A DNA stretch of 64,000 nucleotides, from assembly GCF_015160855.1 (NCBI RefSeq), contig NZ_CP063373.1, forward strand, positions 868,001 through 932,000. Direction: 5' to 3'. The stretch comes from Streptomyces ferrugineus (GTDB taxonomy: Bacteria > Actinomycetota > Actinomycetes > Streptomycetales > Streptomycetaceae). Each line of letters starts with the position of its first letter. Position 1 is the first letter of the stretch. This document shows positions 15,690-23,016 of this stretch, one piece after another. The notes under the pieces were generated by a model. It saw nothing but the letters and a program-made list of their open reading frames with translations, ran no database searches and had not been told where the DNA came from. Both the position numbers and the translations under genes were made by a program.

Positions 15690-15814
15690 GAAGGGCCTCC
15701 TTCCCGCCTCGGGCGCGAGGCTGTGTCGTGGGTTGTCATCAGGTGTTCGGGCCCAAGAGAGACGCCCCCCGCCAGTACCGCCAAGGAGGGACCGGTACCG
15801 ACGAGGGGTGTCTG

Positions 15815-15871
15815 TGTCTCGTCCGCGTGCGTGACAGCGCCTCGGGTGACCAAACCCGCACGGACGAGACA
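15815..15871. repeat. 11-base inverted repeat
   Basis: TGTCTCGTCCG (15815-15825) and CGGACGAGACA (15861-15871) are perfectly complementary with a 35-base loop. It lies in the leader of the excisionase-like operon and could be an attenuator, operator or origin feature. Confidence 0.6.
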
Positions 15872-16000
15872 GGGGGTGCGCCAGGAACCCGAACAGAACG
15901 AGCGCACCGTGAAGGGAGGAATCAGGGGACGTCATCAGGTGTGACGCACGGGAGAGAGACGCCCGACCGGATCAGGGTCGGGCGAGCGAGGAGCGAACCC

Positions 16001-16345
16001 CTCTACTTACTGGTGGCAGTTGGATCATGGTTCGTCCGGGTCGAGTCACTGTGACGCTGGTCACTGGCTCTTAATTGAACCCTCTACCTACTGATACGGG
16101 GCCCGACCCTGCTCGGTCAGGACGGACCCGCTGTGACGCCGGTCACCTGTCGAGCGAGGAGCGAAACACCCTCACTTACAAGTCCGGGATGAGCGGGGCA
16201 CTTGTCCGGGTCGAGCCGCTGTGACGCCGGTCACCTGCCGGTCGAGCGAATCACCCTCTACCTACAGAGAGCCAATGGGCGGGCCGTCAGTCAGGGTCGA
16301 GTCAGCGTGAGGCTGATCACCTGACTGTCGCACCCTCGGCCTACC
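16001..16345. repeat. Tandem degenerate repeat array (~81-88 bp units)
   Basis: Two motifs alternate. Motif A, CTCTACYTAC, is at 16001-16010, 16082-16091, 16171-16179 (degenerate), 16256-16265 and near 16335 (degenerate). Motif B, the palindrome GTGACGCYGGTCAC, is at 16051-16064, 16133-16146, 16221-16234 and 16307-16320 (GTGAGGCTGATCAC). Spacing is 79-88 bases. GTCCGGGTCGAG precedes two B copies. Motif A also occurs in reverse at 11658-11667 upstream of the HNH operon. Candidate operator or iteron array controlling both gene blocks. Confidence 0.75.
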
Positions 16346-16353
16346 GTGCCCCC

Positions 16354-16548
16354 ATGGACATGGACAGCCCGCAAGACGTAGGCGCCGCCTTCGGCGCCCT
16401 GATCCTCGGCGTCACCGTGAGCGAGGAGCCGCCCCCTCCAGACTCCCCCCTCAGCCGTGTGCGCGCCTTCACCGCCCGGTACGGCGAGGGCGCGCTGAAT
16501 CCCGAGCACATCAGGGCCGCACAGGAGGGGCGCCCCCTGCTCCCGTGA
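16354..16548 (+). CDS. Hypothetical protein, 64 aa
   Basis: 64 residues, ATG start 9 bases after the last repeat of the array. Contains AAFGALILGVTVSEEPPPPD and RVRAFTARYGEGALNPEHIRAAQ; mostly helical, acidic. I recognise no family. Because it starts so close to the array, transcription of the rightward block probably begins here, perhaps leaderless. Confidence 0.55.
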   Translation: MDMDSPQDVGAAFGALILGVTVSEEPPPPDSPLSRVRAFTARYGEGALNPEHIRAAQEGRPLLP

Positions 16549-16675
16549 GACGACGCCACGCCGGGCACTTCATGCAACAACGTGCATACCCACGAACGTG
16601 CATGGACGGCCGAGCTCGACCCTCGTACGGTCGTGCCCAACGGCCCAACGGGGCCGACAGACAAGGGGGTTTCGC

Positions 16676-16882
16676 ATGGCACGCGAAGAACTGACTCGGC
16701 TTACCGGCAACGGCAATGGGGAGTGCGGCGAAGACGACTGCCCGAACCTGTACCGCACGGAGCGAGGAACGTTCGTCGTTCAGGGCGACGTGTCCAACGC
16801 CTTCACTCCGCCGCAAGGGGAAGGGCTTGTGGAGATTCCCGAGAGCGTTCTTCGGGAGGCAATTCGTGCTCTTGGATGGTGA
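16676..16882 (+). CDS. Small conserved-type protein, 68 aa
   Basis: 68 residues from the ATG at 16676 after AAGGGGG. It reads GECGEDDCPNLYRTERGTFV, then PEGE-like GEGLVEIPESVLREA. Two cysteines in CGEDDC could bind metal. Small proteins like this commonly precede a DUF6879 gene and an XRE regulator in Streptomyces, as here; the role is unknown. It overlaps the next gene by 17 bases, so the three genes form a coupled set. Confidence 0.7.
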   Translation: MAREELTRLTGNGNGECGEDDCPNLYRTERGTFVVQGDVSNAFTPPQGEGLVEIPESVLREAIRALGW

Positions 16883-17381
16883 CGAGTGGCGGGCGACGCT
16901 CCGAGGATTCCAGTCCGAGGCGTGGCGACTGGAGACCCTTCCGCAGTACCTCGTACCGCAGGAGTCCGAAGAGCTCGAAGCCTTCCGGGCCGGTAAGCGA
17001 ATCGACCCGCACGCCTACTCGTCCGCATACACGGAAGACCTGAAGCGGATACGCGGTGAGGGGAAGCGTAAGGGGCGAGTACACATCGTGACTCGGCCGC
17101 TCTCCGAGTATCTGCAATTCGAGTTCTCTCGGTATTACGCCCCTCACGTACTCGCCGGGGAAGACGTCCGAATTCTCGACGTGACCGACCGAGAGAATCC
17201 CTTGCCGGAAGTCCGGGACTTCTGGATGTTCGACCGCTCGACGGTCGTTCTCATGCACTACGAGGACGACGGAACGCAGATCAGCCGCGAACTGTACGAA
17301 GGCGAGCCGGCCGACTACATCGAGTACCAACGAATTGCCGTTGCCGAGTCGGTTCCATTCTTGGAGTACGTGAAGGGGTGA
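16866..17381 (+). CDS. DUF6879-like protein
   Basis: 171 residues from the GTG at 16866, preceded by GGGAGG with a 6-base spacer. The sequence has AWRLETLPQYLVPQE, GRVHIVTRPLSEYLQFEFSR and DFWMFDRSTVVLMHY, the pattern of the DUF6879 family found beside XRE regulators in actinomycetes. Function is not established; family members are proposed to pair with the adjacent helix-turn-helix protein. Its stop overlaps the regulator's start by 4 bases. Start inside the previous gene indicates translational coupling. Confidence 0.75.
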   Translation: MLLDGDEWRATLRGFQSEAWRLETLPQYLVPQESEELEAFRAGKRIDPHAYSSAYTEDLKRIRGEGKRKGRVHIVTRPLSEYLQFEFSRYYAPHVLAGEDVRILDVTDRENPLPEVRDFWMFDRSTVVLMHYEDDGTQISRELYEGEPADYIEYQRIAVAESVPFLEYVKG

Positions 17382-18211
17382 CGTTCGAAGCTGAGCAGCT
17401 TGGCGAGTCCGGCCCGGAACTTGCTTCGCTGCTCCGAGAATTGCGCAAGCGAGCCGGTCTCTCAGGGGATCGGCTCGCCGCGCGCTGCAACATGTCTCAG
17501 TCCAAGGTAAGCCGGATTGAGAACGGCCGCACACGGCCGTCTCTGGTCGATGTAGAGGCGATCCTGAGAGCCTTGGACGCCCCGCCCGAACTCGTCGCCG
17601 AAGTCTCCGCGCTCGCCCGTCTGGCGAACACTGAATGGCGGAACCTTCGAGAGCTACGGCGTAAGGGACTAGGGACGCGACAGGCCGAGTTGAAGGGTCT
17701 CGAAGCGTCCTCGGCGCACATGCGCTACTTCCTGCTCTCGATGGTTACCGGCCTACTCGCTACACCGGAGTACGTACGGGCCAGCCTCGCTCACTCACCG
17801 GCCGATACGAGCAAGGCAGTGGCAGGGAAGTTGGAACGGCAAGCCGTTCTCTACGACGCTTCGAAACAGTTCACATTCCTTCTGACCGAGCAGGCGATTC
17901 GTTGGCCGGTAGTTTCGCCGTTGCCTCTGGCCGAGCAGATGGACCGATTGGGCTCCCTGTCCTACCTGCCGAATGTGCGCATCGGCGTGATTCCCGTGGG
18001 GGCAGTAACGCCCAGAGTTCCGCTGAATACCTTCACGATCTACGACGCTTCCTTGGTCACCATCGAGACTTCGGCGGGGAGTCTGGTACTGCGTGACGGC
18101 CGAGACGTTCAGACCTACCTGAAGGAATTCGCGGGATACGAGGAATGCGCATTGTTCGGGGAGGAACTTCGGGCGAGGCTCGCCGAGTGGTCGGCCGCCT
18201 GCCGTGCATGA
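17378..18211 (+). CDS. XRE-family regulator with DUF5753-type C-terminal domain
   Basis: 277 residues, GTGA-coupled to the DUF6879-like gene. Residues ~10-75 form an XRE helix-turn-helix (LASLLRELRKRAGLSGDRLA, then SQSKVSRIENGRTRPS). The remaining ~190 residues (LTEQAIRWPVVSPLPLAEQMDRLG region; VRIGVIPVGAVTPRVPLNTF) match the DUF5753 effector domain typical of Streptomyces XRE regulators. The protein may be the element's own repressor acting on the 16.0-16.35 kb array, or a cargo regulatory pair. DNA target not known. Confidence 0.85.
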   Translation: MTFEAEQLGESGPELASLLRELRKRAGLSGDRLAARCNMSQSKVSRIENGRTRPSLVDVEAILRALDAPPELVAEVSALARLANTEWRNLRELRRKGLGTRQAELKGLEASSAHMRYFLLSMVTGLLATPEYVRASLAHSPADTSKAVAGKLERQAVLYDASKQFTFLLTEQAIRWPVVSPLPLAEQMDRLGSLSYLPNVRIGVIPVGAVTPRVPLNTFTIYDASLVTIETSAGSLVLRDGRDVQTYLKEFAGYEECALFGEELRARLAEWSAACRA

Positions 18212-18301
18212 GTTCAGTCGACAACGCGCATGAAGCGCCATCCGTTGCACATTCCACGGGATCATTCTTCGGCAGACACGAAGTCGGGGAGGCTGTAAGG
18301 A

Positions 18302-18505
18302 ATGAGCACACCCAAGACGACGATGGCAGGGCCGGTGAACCTGACGCTTCCGGAGGGAGACCCGGACCCCGTCGCGGGTTGTCGCCAGTGCCTCGACATC
18401 GCCGTGACCCGAGCCAACGCCCGATCGATCGGGGACTACTCGAAGGTGTCAGACGCGAACGTGGCTCTCCGGATGCATCTTCGGGAAGACCACGGGGCCG
18501 AGTAA
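18302..18505 (+). CDS. Hypothetical protein, 67 aa
   Basis: 67 residues, ATG start after GTAAGG. Has GCRQCLDIAVTRANARSIGDYS and ends LRMHLREDHGAE: a CxxC plus His pattern (C-R-Q-C ... H-L-R-E-D-H) that fits a C2H2-type zinc knuckle. Its stop overlaps the next start by one base (TAATG). First of three coupled small genes. Confidence 0.65.
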   Translation: MSTPKTTMAGPVNLTLPEGDPDPVAGCRQCLDIAVTRANARSIGDYSKVSDANVALRMHLREDHGAE

Positions 18506-18726
18506 TGGACATGGAGACGTGGCGAGATGCCCGCTCACGGGCCGTTGGCGCGGCTGAGGCACTGCGGGCGGCATTGGCCGCCCTCGGCGTGCCTGAGAGC
18601 GTCTGGGGCACCGTGCGCCCCATGGTCACCCATAAGGGCACCCCGTACGTGCACGTAGGCATGGTGCGCGCGGAAGTGGCCGAGCAGATCGCCGAAGCCA
18701 TGCGGACGCCGGAGAGCGCTCGGTGA
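18505..18726 (+). CDS. Hypothetical protein, 73 aa
   Basis: 73 residues from the ATG at 18505, overlapping the previous stop. Helical N-terminus (RDARSRAVGAAEALRAALAA), then a short beta part (KGTPYVHVGMVRAEVAEQIA). Family not recognised. Coupled at both ends to neighbours (TAATG and GTGA). Confidence 0.62.
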   Translation: MDMETWRDARSRAVGAAEALRAALAALGVPESVWGTVRPMVTHKGTPYVHVGMVRAEVAEQIAEAMRTPESAR

Positions 18727-18944
18727 CCCGCTCCGTCATGCGGTACGTGAAGCACCGGATCACACAGCAGCCAGACTCTGACGTCACCTTTGAGGCCGGT
18801 TGCCTGACGTGCGAGTGGAAGGCGACCCCTTCAGAGGACGGGGCGGCGGTCGACATCGAGTGCATGAGCCACACCGGCCGGACAGGGCACGCGACATTCC
18901 GGCGCTTGTGCACGTCGCTCGCTCTCGTCGAGCGAGCCGAGTAA
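18723..18944 (+). CDS. Small Cys-containing protein, 73 aa
   Basis: 73 residues, GTGA-coupled start. Reads MRYVKHRITQQPDSDVTFEA, then CLTCEWKATP and ECMSHTGRTGHATFRR: a CxxC...CxxH pattern suggesting a zinc ribbon. Similar small proteins are widespread near XRE/DUF6879-type genes in Streptomyces; function unknown. Last rightward gene before the bidirectional terminator at 18999. Confidence 0.68.
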   Translation: MTRSVMRYVKHRITQQPDSDVTFEAGCLTCEWKATPSEDGAAVDIECMSHTGRTGHATFRRLCTSLALVERAE

Positions 18945-18998
18945 CCGCACACCCCGGCACGCCTCGGGGCGGCGAAGACTGCCGAGCCGTGCCGGTTG

Positions 18999-19040
18999 AG
19001 AGCCCCTGTCGGTCGTTCCCCCGTGACCGGCAGGGGCTCT
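18999..19040. terminator. Bidirectional terminator
   Basis: AGAGCCCCTG (18999-19008) pairs perfectly with CAGGGGCTCT (19031-19040); GGTC/GACC extends the stem. It lies between the rightward small genes and the leftward integrase gene, and so serves both. Confidence 0.75.
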
Positions 19041-19125
19041 GTGCTGAACGCAGAGACCCCGCCAGACGCCCAGCAACGGGCCCTGACGGGGTCGAGTCGG
19101 TGACTGCGGAGAGTTCAGCCGGCCG

Positions 19126-20529
19126 TCACTCTTCGTCGTCTGCGGTGTGGTTCCAACTCACGGTCATGTAGTCGTCCACGGTCATGTTCTTCGCCTTCTT
19201 GAAGCCGTTGGGGTGCATCTCGACGGAGAGTACGAACTTCACCCACGCTCGGCGGACGGGAAGCGGAGTGCCCGGCCAGTCTTCAATCAGGGCAGCAACG
19301 CCCTTCACGGGGTCGATCGGAGGCAGGCCAGTGACCCCGGACAGCTTCTCGTCGATCTCGTCGAGCCGGGCCCGGATCGCCTCGGTACCGGCCGTCATCT
19401 GCGAGAGGGTGATGGCTCCCGAGGCGTAGGCCACGGCCAAGCCGTCGAGCCGTTCGCGGAGCGTCTGAGCCTCGGCGTGAAGGTGGGCCGAGTCGTCGCC
19501 CTGCTCCTGTCGGGCGGCGAGGATCGAGGACAGGAAGTCGGGGAAGACGAGCCGGGCAAGAACGGCGTTACCGGCCCGCTTGTCGGCCAGCTCTCGCGGT
19601 ACCCGCACATGCTTCTGTCCGCACCGGTAGACCGGGGTGCCTCGGTACATGCCGCCCCGCACGGCCTCCCCGCACTTCGAGCAGGTGGCCAGACCGGCGA
19701 GGAGGGTCTGAGGGGCGTTGCCGGTACGGGCGCCACCCGTGAACCTCTTGGGGTTGGTCAGTGCCGATACGAGGGCGTAGTGCGTCGCCTCGTCCAGGAT
19801 GGCGGGCCACTGACCCTCGCCCACGATCTCGCCCCGGTAGGTGGCCTGAGCGATGTACCGGGGAGAGACGAGTACCTTCTTCACTCCGCCAGTGCTCCAC
19901 CTCTCCGCCTCTCCCTTCGCCTTGCCGGAAGAGGAGCGGGGAGCGAGCAGACCAAGGCCAGTCCAGTACCTACCCACGGCGGCCAGGGTCTCGCCCTGAA
20001 GAACCATCTCGGCACCCTTGCGGATCGCGTCCGCCTCGGCCTCGATCACGGTCACGTAGTCGTCGGCGTATCCGAAGGGGCGGATGCCTGCCTTGTGAGG
20101 GGTGCCGTTCTTCGCCGCCTGAAGGTTGCTCGCCATCTGCCGTAGCGCCTTCTGCTCGCCTTCGTACGTCGCCCACGCCGTGACCGTTCGGGCCGTGGCC
20201 CTACCGGCAGGGGTGGACAGGTCCAGGTGTCCGGCGTGGATCGCGTGGACGTTCACGCCCAGGTCGATGACCCGTTCAAGATCCTCGGTCTTACGGATGA
20301 GCCGGTCAGTGTGCCAACAGAGGATCGCTTCCGGCTTGGACGCCAACAGCCGCTCGAACCCCGGACGCACCTTGCCCGAGGTGGCGCTGATGTCGTTGTC
20401 TGCGATGACCTCCCGTACGGTCCACCCTCGCGACTCGGCGAACGCCTTGCACTCGTCCGTCTGTCGCTGAACGCCCAACTCGTCGCCGTGCTGATCGAGG
20501 CTGAGCCGTACGTAGATGGTGACGTTCAC
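19126..20529 (-). CDS. int: Large serine recombinase (integrase)
   Basis: 467 residues, in the normal range for a Streptomyces-type large serine integrase. N-terminal resolvase domain (~1-150) with the catalytic serine at residue 10 in YVRLSLD and the conserved ILCWHTDRLIR segment; recombinase domain (~155-260) with HKAGIRPFGYADDY; zinc ribbon CSKCGEAV...YRCGQKH (~290-315); a coiled coil (~350-400, AEAQTLRERLDGL and AIRARLDEIDEKL) and a short C-terminal tail. It would join attP and attB through a 2-base staggered cut, inferred here as TT. It lies near attR, with the 340-residue unknown between it and the attachment site. The GTG start is preceded by a GGAGAGAG site. Confidence 0.95.
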   Translation of the reverse strand: MNVTIYVRLSLDQHGDELGVQRQTDECKAFAESRGWTVREVIADNDISATSGKVRPGFERLLASKPEAILCWHTDRLIRKTEDLERVIDLGVNVHAIHAGHLDLSTPAGRATARTVTAWATYEGEQKALRQMASNLQAAKNGTPHKAGIRPFGYADDYVTVIEAEADAIRKGAEMVLQGETLAAVGRYWTGLGLLAPRSSSGKAKGEAERWSTGGVKKVLVSPRYIAQATYRGEIVGEGQWPAILDEATHYALVSALTNPKRFTGGARTGNAPQTLLAGLATCSKCGEAVRGGMYRGTPVYRCGQKHVRVPRELADKRAGNAVLARLVFPDFLSSILAARQEQGDDSAHLHAEAQTLRERLDGLAVAYASGAITLSQMTAGTEAIRARLDEIDEKLSGVTGLPPIDPVKGVAALIEDWPGTPLPVRRAWVKFVLSVEMHPNGFKKAKNMTVDDYMTVSWNHTADDEE

Positions 20530-20613
20530 CGGGGTCTCTCTCCTGCTCTGGTCTGTGTTCGATGATGAGGGAGGGGGAGGCCAGTCGGTACCGACCTCCC
20601 CGTGAGCTGCGTC

Positions 20614-21636
20614 TCAGGCGGCGAGACCGGCCGCCTGTCGCAGTGCCTCGACGGACACGGCCACCTCTTCGAAGTCGGGCTCAGTCGTGATGCAGTCGGA
20701 CACGTAGAGGCCGAAGACCTTCCGGCCGTCGTCGGTGACCCCTTTGAGGAGCGGCCCGCCGTTCTTACCTTCGAGCGGTTCGACGCCGCGCGAGGAGAGG
20801 CGACGGAAGGCATCGGCGAGCAAGGCGTCATGCAGGGAGGCGCCGCCCTCGGACAGGGACAGGTCATCGCTCGCCGGAGGGGAGATCAGGACACCGGTAC
20901 CGGCGATCATGTCGACGACGGCAGTGAAGGGGCGCAGGTCGATCACCTGGCCTACCTCAGACTCGGCCCACTCGGCACGGGGCCCTGACTCCCCCTTCAC
21001 TCGCACCTCGTCGGCGAAGTACCGGGTCATGGCGACCCCCTCGGCGAAGATCATGCGGAGGAAGCCAGGGCGACCGCGTACGCTGCCAATCTCCCGGACC
21101 TTCAGGAAGCCGTGACCACGAACGGCCACCTCGTCGCCAGGCTCGACGTACTGAGTCTCAACCGGCATGGCGCCCTCGGTCGGCTCCGTGACCGGCTCCA
21201 CCTCGGGGAGCTTGGGGGCAGCCTTCACGCGCACCATGGCGTCCATGGCGTACGTGGCATCGAGGTTGAAGCCGAGCGCACGCGACGACTCAGAGGAGAG
21301 CTCGACCCCTACCGCCTGCGCGTCGGCGTCCACCTCGACGGACACAACCTCCCGCTCCTCACCGCGCCAGGTGTCACAGCCCAGCACCATGCCGGGGCGC
21401 AGGTCGCGAGCGGGGAGGATCGTCCACGTACCGTCCGTGCCGTAGCTGCGCTCGACGTGGCGCTGTGCCAGCTCCTTAACGTCCATGAGGCGACGGCCGC
21501 CGAAGGTGAAGCCAAGGCCGACGACGGTTCCGATCCACGCTCCGCCTTCCTTGCGCGCCGTGGCGATGCGGCGCCCGTTGTGCGTCGCGTAGTAGGTGCT
21601 GGGCTTGGCGTCCTTGTGCCAGGTGAGCTCGGTCAT
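20614..21636 (-). CDS. Unknown protein between integrase and attR, 340 aa
   Basis: 340 residues from the ATG at 21636. N-terminal part TYYATHNGRRIATARKEGGAWIGTVVG with a beta-hairpin look, then a central beta-rich region with two similar stretches (DLRPGMVLGCDTWRG and VEPGDEVAVRGHGFLKVREIG), and a C-terminal helical end. It is the first gene inside attR and lies upstream of the integrase on the same strand, 84 bases before it. Directionality factors of large serine integrases are diverse in sequence and sometimes adjacent, so this is a candidate, as is the excisionase-like protein. No known family recognised. Confidence 0.68.
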   Translation of the reverse strand: MTELTWHKDAKPSTYYATHNGRRIATARKEGGAWIGTVVGLGFTFGGRRLMDVKELAQRHVERSYGTDGTWTILPARDLRPGMVLGCDTWRGEEREVVSVEVDADAQAVGVELSSESSRALGFNLDATYAMDAMVRVKAAPKLPEVEPVTEPTEGAMPVETQYVEPGDEVAVRGHGFLKVREIGSVRGRPGFLRMIFAEGVAMTRYFADEVRVKGESGPRAEWAESEVGQVIDLRPFTAVVDMIAGTGVLISPPASDDLSLSEGGASLHDALLADAFRRLSSRGVEPLEGKNGGPLLKGVTDDGRKVFGLYVSDCITTEPDFEEVAVSVEALRQAAGLAA

Positions 21637-21665
21637 TGGGTGCCTCCTCAGTAGTGCCCCAGAGG

Positions 21666-21680
21666 CTCACCACTCGTTCG
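21666..21680. other. attR core
   Basis: Element-side arm CTCACCAC (21666-21673), then TCG, with the shared core GTTCG at 21676-21680; chromosome side GCTGGTCGCG. The inferred crossover is TT at 21677-21678. The frame of the MFS gene resumes exactly at TTC 21677. Confidence 0.85.
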
Positions 21681-22813
21681 GCTGGTCGCGCGGCACGATC
21701 GGCGCCGCCGTCTCCGTCAACCTCGCCCTGTACGGCCTCACGGCCCCCTTCGCCGCCGCCCTGATGGACCGCTTCGGCATCCGGCGGGTGGTCGCCGTCG
21801 CGCTGAGCGTGATCGCGCTCGGCTCGGGACTGACGTACTGGATGACGGCGGCCTGGCAACTGCTGCTGTGCTGGGGCCTGCTGGTGGGCCTCGGCACCGG
21901 ATCCATGGCGCTGGCCTTCGCCGCGACCGTCACCAACCGCTGGTTCACCGAGCGCCGCGGCCTGGTCACCGGCATCCTCACCGCCGCCTCGGCCTCCGGC
22001 CAGCTCATCTTCCTGCCGGTGCTGTCCTGGATGGTCGAGGAGCACAGCTGGCGCCCGGCCGCCATCACGGTCGCCCTCGCCGCCCTCGCGGTCGTCCCCT
22101 TCGTCTGGCTGCTGCTGCGCGACCACCCGGCCGACGTGGGCCTGAAACCGTACGGCGCGCAGGAGTTCGTACCGAAGCCGCCGCCCGCGCGCGGCGCCGC
22201 CCGCCGGGCCGTCACCGTCCTGTTCTCGGCGGCCCGCACCGGCCCCTTCTGGCTGCTGGCCGGCACCTTCGCGATCTGCGGCGCCTCCACCAACGGCCTC
22301 ATCCAGACCCACTTCGTGCCCGCCGCCCACGACCACCACATGCCCATCACCACCGCCGCCTCACTGCTCGCGGTCATCGGCGTGTTCGACGTCGTCGGCA
22401 CCATCGCCTCCGGCTGGCTCACCGACCGTTTCGAGCCGCGCCGCCTGCTCGCCGTCTACTACGCCCTGCGCGGCATCTCTCTCCTCTTCCTGCCGATGCT
22501 GCTCGCCCCGTCGGTCCGCCCGCCGATGCTGTTCTTCATCGTCTTCTACGGCCTCGACTGGGTCGCCACCGTCCCGCCCACCGTCGCCCTGTGCCGTGAG
22601 CAGTACGGCGACGACAGCGCGATCGTCTTCGGCTGGGTCCTCGCCTCCCATCAGGTCGGCGCCGCGCTGGTGGCCTTCCTCGGCGGAGTCGCGCGGGACG
22701 TCTTCGGCGCGTACGACGTGGTCTGGTACGCGTCGGGTGCGCTGTGCGCGGCGGCGGCGCTGATGTCGCTGGTGATCCGGCGGCGTACGGCGCCCGCACT
22801 GGCCGTGTCCTGA
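21677..22813 (+). pseudogene. MFS transporter, 3' part (split by integrative element)
   Basis: 378 codons from the TTC of codon 64 to a stop at 22811-22813. They carry the rest of a 12-helix major-facilitator protein: FGWSRGTIGAAVSVNLALYG (helix 2), DRFGIRR (the conserved loop 2-3 motif), GLLVGLGTGSMALAFA and later ASGWLTDRFEPRRLL (the equivalent loop 8-9). The frame also stays open into the element (to a possible start at 21596), so a protein lacking helix 1 could be made from element sequence. It is probably not functional. Excision would restore a 441-residue transporter of typical length. Confidence 0.92.
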
Positions 22814-22833
22814 ACCCACCCGCAAGGAAAGGG

Positions 22834-23016
22834 ATGTTCGGGACACTCGGCATGGTTCTCGGCGGCGTGGTCTTCATGCCCGCCCACCGGCTGGCCTGCG
22901 AGGACACCGGACCGCTGTGGCGCGGCGACATCCCCAACGCGCGCCAACTCACGGACGCGGCGAGGAAGGCGCAGGCGGCTTTTCCCCAGAGTCAGGCGGC
23001 CCGTTCAGTGCGGTGA
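22834..23016 (+). CDS. Small hypothetical protein, 60 aa
   Basis: 60 residues from an ATG preceded by AAGGAAAGGG, 20 bases after the MFS stop. A hydrophobic start (FGTLGMVLGGVVFMPAHRLA) then ARQLTDAARKAQAAFPQSQ. Its end overlaps the 3' end of the convergent lipoprotein gene by 12 bases. Possibly cotranscribed with the MFS gene. No family recognised; could be a remnant. Confidence 0.45.
   Translation: MFGTLGMVLGGVVFMPAHRLACEDTGPLWRGDIPNARQLTDAARKAQAAFPQSQAARSVR

Larger units (their letters stand above)
15690..16353. other. Divergent control region of the element
   Basis: 664 bases with no gene, between the leftward excisionase-like operon and the rightward genes. It holds an 11-base inverted repeat (15815-15871), a direct repeat GTCATCAGGTGT (15735-15746 and 15931-15942) and the degenerate tandem array at 16001-16345. 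Probably promoters, operators and possibly the origin or transfer site. Confidence 0.6.
9634..21676. mobile_element. 12.04-kb integrative element with large serine integrase
   Basis: The element interrupts codon 64 of an MFS gene. GTTCG is shared by both ends (9633-9637 and 21676-21680). Right-end outer sequence CTCACCAC (21666-21673) and left-end inner sequence GTGGTGAG (9639-9646) become perfect inverted arms around TCG-TT-CGT when the ends are joined, the expected structure of a large-serine-recombinase attP with a central TT crossover. Contents: leftward genes 10134-15689, a repeat array 15.9-16.35 kb, rightward genes 16354-18944, integrase 19126-20529 and an unknown 20614-21636. Base composition is visibly less GC-rich than the chromosome. 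No TraB/FtsK-like or known Rep protein is recognised, so replication and transfer ability are unclear. Confidence 0.93.

Noticed and set aside
16035..16212. TCCGGGTC (reverse of GACCCGGA, as I recall the TraB-recognition repeat of the Streptomyces plasmid pSVH1) occurs twice in the repeat array.
   Set aside because: Only two copies, both part of the larger repeat unit, and about one copy is expected by chance in 12 kb. No TraB-like gene is in the element, so a transfer site is not supported.
9634..21676. Prophage hypothesis for the element.
   Set aside because: 12 kb is too short, and no capsid, portal, terminase or lysis gene is present; integrative plasmid-like or mobilisable element fits better.
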